Positions 1-6,563 of a stretch of DNA of 10,489 bases are shown here, piece by piece. The notes beneath the pieces were generated by a model. That model did no database searches, had not been told where the DNA came from, and saw only the letters and a program-made list of their open reading frames with translations. Source of the DNA: PNKC01 sp039917655 (GTDB lineage: Bacteria; Chloroflexota; Dehalococcoidia; Tepidiformales; Tepidiformaceae); assembly GCA_039917655.1 (NCBI GenBank), contig JBDSJC010000174.1:1-10489 (forward strand). Direction: 5' to 3'. Position 1 is the first letter of the stretch, and the number at the start of each line of letters is the position of its first letter. The translations under genes and the position numbers were made by a program.

Positions 1-4
1 GACC

Positions 5-604
5 GTGATTTCGGACCAGTACCCTCCGATGACCTACGAGGAGTACCTGAACGCGCCCGAAATCCCCGAGCACACGGAGTGGGTGAATGGCCGGGTTATC
101 CCGATGATGTCCGTTTCCAAAAAGCACATGCAACTTACTAGCTATCTCATCAGGCTACTCGGCGATTACACCGAGGCCCTTGGGTTGGGTGAGATTCTGG
201 CTGATCCGTTCAACATGAAGCTCGGCGGAAGCCTCGCCGGAAGGGCTCCGGATATTGCCTTTGTGCGGACCGGCCGTCTGGCGCTGGTGCGCGAGCAATT
301 CCTTGATGGGCCCGCGGATCTCGTGATCGAGGTGATCAGCCCCGGAACCGAGCTTATCGACCGGCGGGTGAAGTTCGCCGAATACCAGGCGGGCGGTGTG
401 CCCGAATACTGGATCCTCGATCCACACCGCGAAGTGGCCGAGTTCTACGTACGCAACGAGCACGGCCTGTTCCAGCCGGGCACGGTTGGGGTAGACGGTG
501 AGTTCGCCAGCACCGTGTTGGACAGGCTTCGCATCCGGGTCGAGTGGCTCTGGTCGCGTACACCCGTTGCGAAGGTGCTGTCCGAACTCGGGCTCGGCCG
601 GTGA
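5..604 (+). CDS. Uma2 family PD-(D/E)XK endonuclease-like protein
   Basis: The 199-residue protein matches the Uma2 (DUF820) family, which has a restriction-endonuclease-like fold. These proteins are abundant in cyanobacteria and Chloroflexota, and their biological role is mostly unknown. The opening MTYEEYLNAPE and WVNGRVIPM segments (about residues 9-34) are typical. The catalytic core is visible as PDIAFV (D83), DLVIEVISPG (E109) and RVKFAEYQAGGVPEYWILDP (K123), so the D...E...K constellation is complete and the nuclease may be active. The GTG at 5 is taken as start only because the window begins there. The ATG at 29 (residue 9) fits the usual family N-terminus as well, and the true start could also lie upstream. 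The stop overlaps the GTG of the next gene by 4 bp, so the two may be translationally coupled, although no functional link is evident. The fold assignment is firm; the function is open. Confidence 0.88.
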   Translation: MISDQYPPMTYEEYLNAPEIPEHTEWVNGRVIPMMSVSKKHMQLTSYLIRLLGDYTEALGLGEILADPFNMKLGGSLAGRAPDIAFVRTGRLALVREQFLDGPADLVIEVISPGTELIDRRVKFAEYQAGGVPEYWILDPHREVAEFYVRNEHGLFQPGTVGVDGEFASTVLDRLRIRVEWLWSRTPVAKVLSELGLGR

Positions 605-1689
605 GCGTCCTTATCCTTTCGCGGGCGGTGGTCGGAACAAAGATGGCAAGCCCCGGCATCCGCGCCTACCACCTCGCCGGGGCCCTGGGTCGCGCAATGC
701 CAGAGATTGAGATCACCCTCGCTATCCCCGGCGACAAGGGAGAAGTGCCGCTTCCCGCGCGCAACGTCCGCCTCCAGGTGTGGGAGAGCAACGGCGATGC
801 GACAGCCCGCGCCCGCGCCCATGACGTCGCCATCGCGCGTAACTTCCCCCCAATTTGTGCGGCTGATGGGCGATCGGCGATTCGCCCTGGACGCCTTCAC
901 GCCGCTCTAGATCGAATGGATGGAGCTTTCGAAACCGGACATCGAAGCGAGGTGGCAGCGCACGTGGATGTCCGGCAACCGCTGGTACATCAATCTGCAG
1001 CTTACCCTGGCCGGACTTCCTCTTCTGCGCCGACGAGCGCCAGCGCGACCTCTGGTTCGGCATGCTGATGGCCCTCGCGCTGGTACCGCCGGATACCTAC
1101 GAACGCGACGAACTTCGCGCACGCCGTCCAGAAGTGAAGCTGGTCTTCATGGGCATGAACGACCCGGATTACGCGTTCGGGCCGGAAGTCGGCGTCAGCC
1201 TCCGGGCGGTCGCCCTCGCGAAGGACCTTGGGCTCGAGGGGCGTAGCGTCTTCTTCCTTGACGGCTGGGTGCCGTACGAGCGGATCGACGACTACCTGGC
1301 GGAGGCCGACGCATCCGTCTGCCTGGGGTACGAAAACGTGGAAAGCCGGTTCGCCTTCCGGACGCGCTATGTGGATCTTTTTCGGGCGCGTACCGCTGCT
1401 CTGCACGCGAGGCGATGCCCTCGCCGACCGCGTCGCAGCCGAACCACTGGGCATCACGGTCCCCGAACGCGATGTCCATGGCGTGGTAGCGGGCATCAAA
1501 CGGCTGCTGGACGATTTGGCTTTCGCACAGAAGTGTCGCCAGGGGACGGCGAAAATCAGCGCCGAGCTTTCGTGGGACCTGGCCGTTGAACCGCTCGTGC
1601 GGTTCTGCCAGGCCGAAGGTTCGTACGCCCGCGCGGGCATCTACCTCGCGATGAAGAAGCCCTGCTTGAGCCCACCGAGGATCACCTGA
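601..1689 (+). pseudogene. Broken GT4-type glycosyltransferase
   Basis: Pieces of one glycosyltransferase lie in three successive frames on the same strand. The N-terminal domain begins at GTG 601 (VSVLILSRAVVGTKMASPG, then IRAYHLAGALG). A shift at the C6 run 846-851 leads into QFVRLMGDRRFALDAFTPL, and a TAG at 908-910 interrupts before IEWMELSKPDI. A second shift in GGCCGG (1009-1014) leads to DFLFCADERQRDLWFGML and the nucleotide-sugar-binding domain (FLDGWVPYERIDDYLAEAD, then CLGYENVESRFAFRTRYVDLF). A third shift at the T5 run 1378-1382 leads to RVPLLCTRGDALADRV and the C-terminus ending at TGA 1687-1689. Each shift is repaired by removing one base, which rejoins recognisable family sequence. 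The intact protein would have been about 360 residues, a normal GT4 length, transferring sugar from a nucleotide donor, probably for surface polysaccharide. Sequencing error is an alternative, but the other genes in the window are intact and a nonsense codon is also present. Confidence 0.85.
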
Positions 1690-1884
1690 GTGGAGAGCGC
1701 AGAAGGACCAATACCCGTCAAGAAGCAGGGGTTTTTCGTTCTCATTCCCAAGGACGCAACGGACGAGGAGTTGGAGATTGCCGCGAAAGTTCTGAACGGC
1801 GAGCTGCCTGCCGATACGATGATCAGGCGATCATCCACTCCCCCTGGACCATCCACTCCCCAGACTGACCTTTCCGCTGATTGA
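1690..1884 (+). CDS. Small hypothetical protein, Pro/Thr-rich tail
   Basis: A 64-residue reading frame starts with GTG directly after the glycosyltransferase stop. It has a plausible Shine-Dalgarno GAGGA at 1677-1681, eight bases before the start. The middle reads as an acidic amphipathic helix (DATDEELEIAAKVLNGELP, about residues 22-40). It is followed by a low-complexity tail (RRSSTPPGPSTPQTD) encoded by an imperfect duplication of ATCCACTCCCC at 1832-1860. I do not recognise a family. It is in the same frame as the last glycosyltransferase fragment, separated only by the TGA, so it could instead be remnant sequence from that decayed locus. It ends 22 bp before the convergent amidase stop. 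Expression is plausible but unproven. Confidence 0.4.
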   Translation: MESAEGPIPVKKQGFFVLIPKDATDEELEIAAKVLNGELPADTMIRRSSTPPGPSTPQTDLSAD

Positions 1885-1906
1885 CGACTGAAGCTCAACC
1901 GTCGGT

Positions 1907-3304
1907 CTAGCCCGTGAACGGCCACGGGCGGGCCTCTTCGTAAGCCGCGCTGACGCTCAGCAGGAGCGTGTCCTGATGGCGCGGAGCAACCACCTGTAAG
2001 CCCACCGGCAGCCCTTCGTGTGACATTCCCGCCGGGAGCGAGGCCGCGGGATGACCAGTGGTGTTAAAGGGCGCGGTGAACGGGACCACGCCGCCGGGAG
2101 TGACTTGCTTCCCGCCGACCACGCTCGGGGGAGGGCCGGCCTTTGCGAACGGGAGGACCGCGCACGTTGGAGTGAGCAGTAGGTCGTACTGCTCGAAGAA
2201 CGCCGTCATCGCCCGGTTCAGGGTGTGCCGAGCCTGTTGGGCAGCCGCGATCTGGACGCCCGTGATCGCCCGGGCTTGGTCGGCGAAGGCGATGAAGCCC
2301 GGCTGCACCAGGTCACGTTGCTCTTTGGTCATGGTGTCGAGCATCGCCGCATCCCCCGTGGCGGCCAGGGTGTACCACGTGCCCACGGTGTCGCCGATGC
2401 CCGGGTGAGCCTCGACGAGCTCGACACCGAGCGCGTCCGCGAGCGCCCGCGCCGCAAGTTCCGCGATCGCCGCAACCTCTTCGTCCACCGCCGCGTAGCC
2501 AAGGTCGGCACTCCAGGCGATGCGGCGCAGCTTTGGCGGGGCGGTCATCGCCGCGCGTTCGTAGACGCCGACAGGTCCATCCAGCGAATCCAGGTCGTTT
2601 GGGTGCGGGCCCACGACGGCGTCCAGATAGAGCCCGGCGTCGCGCACGTTGCGGCTCACGGGGCCACGCGTGCTGTGCGTACCCCAATGCGAGGCGTGGA
2701 GGTCCGCGCGCGGGATTCGGCCGGCGCTCGGCTTGATGCCGTAGATCCCGCACATCGCCGCCGGGATCCGGATCGAGCCGCCGCCGTCGCTCGCCGTAGC
2801 CAACGGGACCATCCCCGCGGCGACCGCCGAGGCACTCCCGCCGCTCGAACCCCCGGAGGTCAACGCGGGATTCCAGGGGTTCCCGGTCGCCCCGAAGAGG
2901 AGGTTGGTGGTGAAGGGTTGGTAGCCGAATTCGGGCGTATTGGTCTTCCCCACGACAACCGCGCCCGCGCCCTTGAGCCGTGCCACCTGTACCGAATCGG
3001 ACTCGGCGAGGCGGCCCTGGTGGGCCCGCGAACCCTCGGTGAAGGGCATTCCTTCGACGCCCTCAAGGTCCTTCACGCCGATCGGCACGCCGGCCAGCAA
3101 TCCCGGCGCTTTGCTCCGGTCCCGGCCCTGATCCACCTGCCGCGCTGCCGCCATCGCCGCTTCGGGGTCCACGAAGATGAAGGCGTTGAGCGCGGGATTC
3201 GCCTTCTCGATGCGCGTCAACGCCCCTTCAAGCGCCTCCAGGGCGGATAGCTCGCCGGCGCGGATCGCGGCGGCGGTCTCCCAGGCGGTGGACGGCACGT
3301 TCAT
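1907..3304 (-). CDS. Amidase signature family enzyme
   Basis: A 465-residue amidase signature hydrolase, a normal length for the family, that cleaves C-N bonds of amides using a Ser-cisSer-Lys triad. The triad is complete: K78 in GVPIGVKDLEG, cis-Ser S153 in TSGGSSGGS, and nucleophile S177 in DGGGSIRIPAA. The spacing (99 residues from Lys to nucleophile, 24 from cis-Ser to nucleophile) is the same as I recall for fatty acid amide hydrolase. Family sequence continues to the C-terminus (HPAASLPAGM...GLPVGLQVVAP...YEEARPWPF). I chose the ATG at 3304 because a GGAG lies six bases upstream on this strand and the protein begins there with usual family sequence; the frame upstream to 3472 is not family-like. 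There is no signal peptide, so it is probably cytoplasmic. It is not adjacent to gatB/gatC, so a GatA role is unlikely. The substrate is unknown. It is divergent from the P450 across a repeat-rich spacer. Confidence 0.95.
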   Translation of the reverse strand: MNVPSTAWETAAAIRAGELSALEALEGALTRIEKANPALNAFIFVDPEAAMAAARQVDQGRDRSKAPGLLAGVPIGVKDLEGVEGMPFTEGSRAHQGRLAESDSVQVARLKGAGAVVVGKTNTPEFGYQPFTTNLLFGATGNPWNPALTSGGSSGGSASAVAAGMVPLATASDGGGSIRIPAAMCGIYGIKPSAGRIPRADLHASHWGTHSTRGPVSRNVRDAGLYLDAVVGPHPNDLDSLDGPVGVYERAAMTAPPKLRRIAWSADLGYAAVDEEVAAIAELAARALADALGVELVEAHPGIGDTVGTWYTLAATGDAAMLDTMTKEQRDLVQPGFIAFADQARAITGVQIAAAQQARHTLNRAMTAFFEQYDLLLTPTCAVLPFAKAGPPPSVVGGKQVTPGGVVPFTAPFNTTGHPAASLPAGMSHEGLPVGLQVVAPRHQDTLLLSVSAAYEEARPWPFTG

Positions 3305-3393
3305 AGCAGGCTCCGTATCGGGTTGTGCGGAGTCTACTGGGGATAGGAATGGGGCGCTTGGCGCCGGGAACATGCAAGGACAAAACCACGCCA

Positions 3394-3440
3394 GAGAGCA
3401 CGACCCCCACGAGGACCGAGGACCGACGATCGGTGCTCTC
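3394..3440. repeat. Inverted repeats in amidase/P450 divergent spacer
   Basis: GAGAGCAC at 3394-3401 is perfectly inverted as GTGCTCTC at 3433-3440. Inside this pair, GAGGACC is tandemly duplicated (3411-3424), and ACCGA-CGA-TCGGT (3422-3434) is a second perfect dyad. A further GAGCAC lies at 3505-3510, close to the P450 start. The location between two divergent genes suggests operator sites or a cruciform, but no regulator gene is nearby. Confidence 0.4.
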
Positions 3441-3492
3441 GAATCCTCAACCCACACGACCTCTCGGTTCAAGGTTCCGAATGACGTTCGGA

Positions 3493-3498
3493 TATGCT
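3493..3498 (+). promoter_or_regulatory. Candidate -10 box for the P450 gene
   Basis: TATGCT resembles the sigma-A -10 hexamer and would give a leader of about 50 nt before the P450 start. No good -35 is found at standard spacing. The leader would hold an imperfect dyad, ATCAC (3515-3519) with GTGAT (3528-3532), just upstream of the Shine-Dalgarno sequence, which could be an operator or a hairpin. Confidence 0.25.
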
Positions 3499-3552
3499 AC
3501 GGTGGAGCACCTCGATCACCGGAAATCGTGATTCGATCTCAGGAGTAGACCC

Positions 3553-4743
3553 ATGGTCGCCTTCAGCCCTACGGACCCAGCGTTCCTCGAAAATCCCTTT
3601 CCCTTCTACAAGATGGGCATGGCGATGAGCCCGCTCTTTCTCCCGAACCCCGGCATGTGGCTGGTCTTTGGCTACGAAGACTGTCTCGCGATCCTGAAGG
3701 ACAGCAAGACCTGGTCCTCCGAGTTTCAGCGACCGCAGAACATGATGGAGGCGCCGCCGCCACCATCGATGCTCGGCTCGGACCCGCCGCGCCACGCCCG
3801 GCTGCGCGGGCTCGTTTCGCAGGCGTTCACGCCGCGCATGGTTGACGCCCTGGAACCGCGCATCCGCGAAATCGCGGACGAACTCCTGACCGCGAAGCTG
3901 CCCATGGGCTCGATGGACCTCGTGCATGACCTCGCAGACCCGCTTCCCGTCATCGTCATCGCCGAGATCTTGGGCATCCCATCGGTTGACCGCGCGAAGT
4001 TCAAGGTGTGGTCGGACAAGGTAGTCGCGCTCCTCGGCGCAGGCGCCGCGGGCGGCGACGGCGAACTGCCGGAAGCGACCTTCAACGAAATGCGCGACTA
4101 CTTCAGCGCGATGGTAGACGAGCGCCGCGCGAACCCGAAGCAGGACCTGATCAGCGGCCTTGTGGCAGCGGAGATCGACGGCGAGAAGCTGAACTTCGAC
4201 GAGCTCCTCCAGATGCTGATCCTCCTCCTCGTGGCCGGAAACGAAACGACCACCAACCTGATCGGCAACGCTGTGCTGGAGTTCATCGCTCATCCCGCCG
4301 AACTGGCGCGGTTGCGCGCCGACATGTCGTTGCTGCCGGCGGCAATCGAAGAGGTGCTGCGCTTCAACTCACCCGTCCAGGCGACGGTCCGGCGGGCCAC
4401 TCGGGACGTACAATTCGGCGACAAGACAATCGAGCAGGGCCAGCAGGCCGTGATCTGGGTGGCTTCCGCAAACCGCGACCCCGCCGTCTTCCCGGAGCCC
4501 GAAACGTTCGACATCACGCGCACGCCGAACCGCCACCTTGCGTTCGGGCAGGGCATTCACTTCTGCCTCGGCGCGCCGCTCGCCCGGCTGGAGGCGAAGG
4601 TCGCCCTCGAAGAGTTCTTGCTGCGCACCAGCCACTTCGAGCGCACGGACGACACACTGCTGCCCCGCGTGCCAACGTTCATCATGCACGGAGTGCGCAG
4701 TCTGCCGTTGGCGGTGACGGCGAAGGTGCCCCTCAGCGTTTAG
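3553..4743 (+). CDS. Cytochrome P450 (bacterial class I type)
   Basis: A 396-residue soluble P450 monooxygenase with the usual length and motif order. The I-helix oxygen-activation motif is LLLVAGNETTTN (A228-G229...E231-T232). The K-helix ExxR is E267-R270 in AIEEVLRFNSP, the WVASANRDP segment lies at 302-310, and the heme loop is FGQGIHFCLGAPLAR with proximal ligand C338. The early DPPRHARLRGLVSQAFTPR (C-helix region, 77-95) is typical of CYP families from actinobacteria and Chloroflexota. The protein inserts one O2 atom into an organic substrate and needs a ferredoxin and a ferredoxin reductase; neither is encoded in this window. The start is well supported by AGGAG at 3541-3545, seven bases before the ATG. 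There is no membrane anchor. The substrate cannot be read from the sequence. The next gene on this strand begins 31 bp after the stop. Confidence 0.97.
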   Translation: MVAFSPTDPAFLENPFPFYKMGMAMSPLFLPNPGMWLVFGYEDCLAILKDSKTWSSEFQRPQNMMEAPPPPSMLGSDPPRHARLRGLVSQAFTPRMVDALEPRIREIADELLTAKLPMGSMDLVHDLADPLPVIVIAEILGIPSVDRAKFKVWSDKVVALLGAGAAGGDGELPEATFNEMRDYFSAMVDERRANPKQDLISGLVAAEIDGEKLNFDELLQMLILLLVAGNETTTNLIGNAVLEFIAHPAELARLRADMSLLPAAIEEVLRFNSPVQATVRRATRDVQFGDKTIEQGQQAVIWVASANRDPAVFPEPETFDITRTPNRHLAFGQGIHFCLGAPLARLEAKVALEEFLLRTSHFERTDDTLLPRVPTFIMHGVRSLPLAVTAKVPLSV

Positions 4744-4762
4744 TCCCGTCGTATCCGAGTCG

Positions 4763-4768
4763 TATACT
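4763..4768 (+). promoter_or_regulatory. -10 box for a leaderless transcript
   Basis: TATACT lies six bases upstream of the GTG at 4775, the distance expected if transcription starts at the start codon itself. No Shine-Dalgarno sequence is present before that GTG, which fits a leaderless mRNA. No convincing -35 hexamer is seen at 4740-4745. Confidence 0.45.
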
Positions 4769-4774
4769 CGAACG

Positions 4775-4948
4775 GTGAACACGAACTGCCGGACCTGCGG
4801 CACCACCCTCCAGTCCGAGATCTCGCGCGACTACGGGCTGTGCGGCGCATGCAGGCACGCCTGGGAGAACCTGCCGGACGGCGGTGCGAACGAACCCAAG
4901 GGACATCCGGCTCCTGGCCAACCAGCTCCCGGCAAGCCGCGGCCTTAG
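4775..4948 (+). CDS. Small zinc-ribbon protein (57 aa)
   Basis: This short gene encodes 57 residues beginning VNTNCRTCGTTLQSEISRDY. Two CxxC knuckles, C5-x2-C8 and C23-x2-C26, are separated by 14 residues and form a four-cysteine zinc-ribbon pattern of the kind seen in small bacterial zinc-ribbon domains. An Asp/Gly turn follows, then a tail rich in Pro, Gly and Lys with a repeated PAPG motif (residues 46-49 and 50-53). The GTG start is placed by the TATACT six bases upstream and by the first CxxC falling at residue 5. The stop is only three bases from the stop of the convergent VOC gene. The function is unknown; nucleic-acid or protein binding is the usual guess for such domains. A ferredoxin role for the neighbouring P450 is unlikely, because the cysteine spacing does not match [2Fe-2S] or [3Fe-4S]/[4Fe-4S] ferredoxins. 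Confidence 0.72.
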   Translation: MNTNCRTCGTTLQSEISRDYGLCGACRHAWENLPDGGANEPKGHPAPGQPAPGKPRP

Positions 4949-4951
4949 CGT

Positions 4952-5401
4952 CTAATGTTTCAGCGTGGGCATCGGCTCGCCGGCTGCTTTCAAGCGTGCT
5001 TCCTCTTCCGCGCTTGGTTCGTAGATCGCCTCGAGTTCGTTGCCGTCCGGGTCGAGAAACATAACGTTGCACTGCTGGTCGCTGTAGCCAACGATTTCGG
5101 CTTTGTGTTCAACCAGCCGGGCGTGCAGCCGTTCCAGCTCTTCGACTGAGGCCATCTCCCAGGCCATGTGGTAGAGCCCAACTCGGGCCGCGTCGGGGCC
5201 TTCGGCGTCGGCTGGCAGTTGAAACAGCGCCAACTCGTGCGAAGCGTCTGGGCGATTGCCGAGGAACGCCATCTCCGGGCGCGGGCGGCTCTTGAGCCCG
5301 AGCCCGAGCACGTCGCGGTAGAAGCTCACCGCGCGGTCCACGTCGCGCACTCGCAGTGCCAGGTGGCCGAGCATCGTCGGGGATCCGGGCGTGTTAGCCA
5401 T
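4952..5401 (-). CDS. VOC family (glyoxalase/extradiol dioxygenase fold) protein
   Basis: A 149-residue single-module-length VOC superfamily protein. It opens with LGHLALRVRDVDRAVSFYRDVLGL (residues 11-34), the hallmark beta-alpha-beta unit with H13. It continues through SHELALFQLP (H55), GLYHMAWEM (H78) and MFLDPDGNELEAIYE (E124). H13, H78 and E124 fit a two-histidine-one-carboxylate metal site as in extradiol dioxygenases and related enzymes, with H55 near the fourth position used by glyoxalase I. It could therefore be a ring-cleaving dioxygenase-like enzyme, a glyoxalase or a resistance lyase; sequence alone does not decide. The ATG at 5401 is chosen because GGAG lies upstream on this strand with good spacing; a longer frame to 5479 adds a non-family stretch. 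It is divergent from the MBL-fold gene, with 113 bp between starts. Confidence 0.92.
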   Translation of the reverse strand: MANTPGSPTMLGHLALRVRDVDRAVSFYRDVLGLGLKSRPRPEMAFLGNRPDASHELALFQLPADAEGPDAARVGLYHMAWEMASVEELERLHARLVEHKAEIVGYSDQQCNVMFLDPDGNELEAIYEPSAEEEARLKAAGEPMPTLKH

Positions 5402-5423
5402 TGAGTCTCTCCAAATGAAGGTG

Positions 5424-5443
5424 GTGGCGGCAGCGCCACGTGG
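5424..5443. promoter_or_regulatory. Candidate operator in VOC/MBL divergent spacer
   Basis: GTGGCG (5424-5429) and CGCCAC (5434-5439) form a perfect 6-bp inverted repeat around four bases. It overlaps the 8-bp palindrome CCACGTGG (5436-5443). The position, about 23 bp upstream of the VOC start and 71 bp upstream of the MBL start, suits a shared regulator site, but high GC makes chance dyads fairly common. Confidence 0.3.
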
Positions 5444-5514
5444 TGGGCGCACGCTACCGCCGGCTTCCGGGGCAGACAATCGCCGGCCACGTCTCCCCGG
5501 ATGTAGGATGCCGC

Positions 5515-6366
5515 ATGCAGACGCTGACGTTCGGGTCGATAACCGTTGACGCCCTCGTGGATGGCCAACTGAACCTGCCCTTCGGACGCGCCTTCAGGGG
5601 CTTCGATGCCGCCCACTTCGCGCGCTACGGCGGGATCGATGGGAACACGATTGCCGCCCAGCTCACGACGTTCGTGATTCGTGCCGCCGGGCGCATAATC
5701 CTCGTCGATACCGGCCAGGGGGCTGAGATGGGCGAGATGGCAACCGCCGGGTTCAGCGGCAGTTGCGGCCTTCTCCCTGGCGCGCTCGCCGACGCTGGGA
5801 TCGCGCCCGAGAGCATCGACTTCGTTGTCCTCACGCACCTGCATGGAGACCATATCGGCTGGAACGTGACTTCCGGCGACGAGCCTCGCGTGATGTTCCC
5901 GCGGGCACGCTACCTCGTCAGCCGGACCGAATGGGCGCACTGGTCGGCGACAGCTGACGCCTCGGTGGAGCGCTGCGTGCGGCCCCTGGAGGCGGCGGGC
6001 CAACTGGAACTCGTGGCGGACGACCACGCGGTCGTCCCAGGCGTGAAGTTGCTGCCCACGCCCGGGCATACTCCCGGGCACGTTAGCGTGCTCGTCTTCG
6101 AAGCCGGCACGGGCGGCGTGATCACCGGCGACGCCGTGCATCACCCCGCGGAGTTCGAGGCGCTCGACATGAGCCCGCGGTTTGATTTGGACCCCGCCCG
6201 GTCAATGGCCTCTCGTAAGGAACTGGCGGAACGCGTGGAGGCCGAGGGGCTGGTGGTCATGGGCGGCCATTTCCCCTCACCCACGGCGGGAAACATTGTG
6301 CGGGTCGGGCAACACCGGGCGTGGCGCTGGCTTGGCGCGTTGGGGGCCGAGAGCCTGGAGACGTAA
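5515..6366 (+). CDS. Metallo-beta-lactamase-fold hydrolase
   Basis: A 283-residue MBL-fold enzyme with a full dinuclear metal site: H108-x-H110-x-D112-H113 in VLTHLHGDHIGWN, H185 in TPGHTPGHVSV, D206 in GVITGDAVHH, and H252 in MGGHFPSP. Overall layout (an N-terminal beta-sheet GSITVDALVDG, then IILVDTGQG, then the HxHxDH motif) resembles the branch that includes lactonases and other small-molecule ester hydrolases, rather than true beta-lactamases, glyoxalase II or RNase Z. There is no signal peptide, so it should act in the cytoplasm. The ATG at 5515 was chosen over a longer frame from 5440 because family-like sequence starts there and AGGA (5505-5508) precedes it by six bases. The same stretch also reads TAGGAT (5504-5509), which could be the -10 box of a leaderless transcript. 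It is divergent from the VOC gene, and the substrate is unknown. Confidence 0.94.
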   Translation: MQTLTFGSITVDALVDGQLNLPFGRAFRGFDAAHFARYGGIDGNTIAAQLTTFVIRAAGRIILVDTGQGAEMGEMATAGFSGSCGLLPGALADAGIAPESIDFVVLTHLHGDHIGWNVTSGDEPRVMFPRARYLVSRTEWAHWSATADASVERCVRPLEAAGQLELVADDHAVVPGVKLLPTPGHTPGHVSVLVFEAGTGGVITGDAVHHPAEFEALDMSPRFDLDPARSMASRKELAERVEAEGLVVMGGHFPSPTAGNIVRVGQHRAWRWLGALGAESLET

Positions 6367-6534
6367 AGGCGGAAGTCATGCCGACGTATTCTGCGAGGTG
6401 AAGTTCGGTAGTTTGCAGGGTTTCGCTTACTACTCCATTCGCTACCGCATGGTACGGTTTCAGCGTCCACAATTGTGCCTTCGCGCATTTTGCGGAATCC
6501 CGAACTTAGAACCGCGAACCTTGACGGGGCCTAC

Positions 6535-6554
6535 GCCTCCCAAGCATCGGAGGC
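6535..6554 (+). promoter_or_regulatory. Hairpin sequestering the desaturase Shine-Dalgarno
   Basis: GCCTCC (6535-6540) pairs perfectly with GGAGGC (6549-6554) around an 8-base loop. The GGAGG of the second arm (6549-6553) is the only good ribosome binding site for the desaturase, ten bases before its TTG. An upstream GGGG (6526-6529) could instead pair with CTCC (6537-6540), with one G-T wobble, and free the site. This gives two competing structures. A regulatory role is inferred from pairing alone. Confidence 0.45.
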
Positions 6555-6563
6555 CAGCTACCT

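Noticed and set aside
1660..1730. Inverted pair CCCTGCTT/AAGCAGGG followed by TTTTT
   Set aside because: The arms are 55 bases apart and the T run lies inside a candidate reading frame, so a terminator is not convincing.
1911..1928. CCCGTG/CACGGG stem as a bidirectional terminator
   Set aside because: It lies inside the amidase coding end and has no adjacent T run.
2225..3250. Long plus-strand open frame (341 codons)
   Set aside because: It lies opposite the amidase, whose triad and full-length family sequence are clear; the translation is Arg-rich with no family features.
3469..4293. Minus-strand open frame (274 codons) and a similar one at 5326-6144
   Set aside because: They are antisense to the P450 and to the MBL-fold gene respectively; no recognisable domain and no supported start.
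6468..6477. Perfect palindrome CACAATTGTG upstream of the desaturase
   Set aside because: It is only 10 bp and isolated, with no second copy or matching promoter elements; too little to call an operator.
6521..6526. TTGACG as a -35 box for the desaturase
   Set aside because: No acceptable -10 hexamer lies 16-18 bases downstream, and the implied start site would fall after the ribosome binding site.
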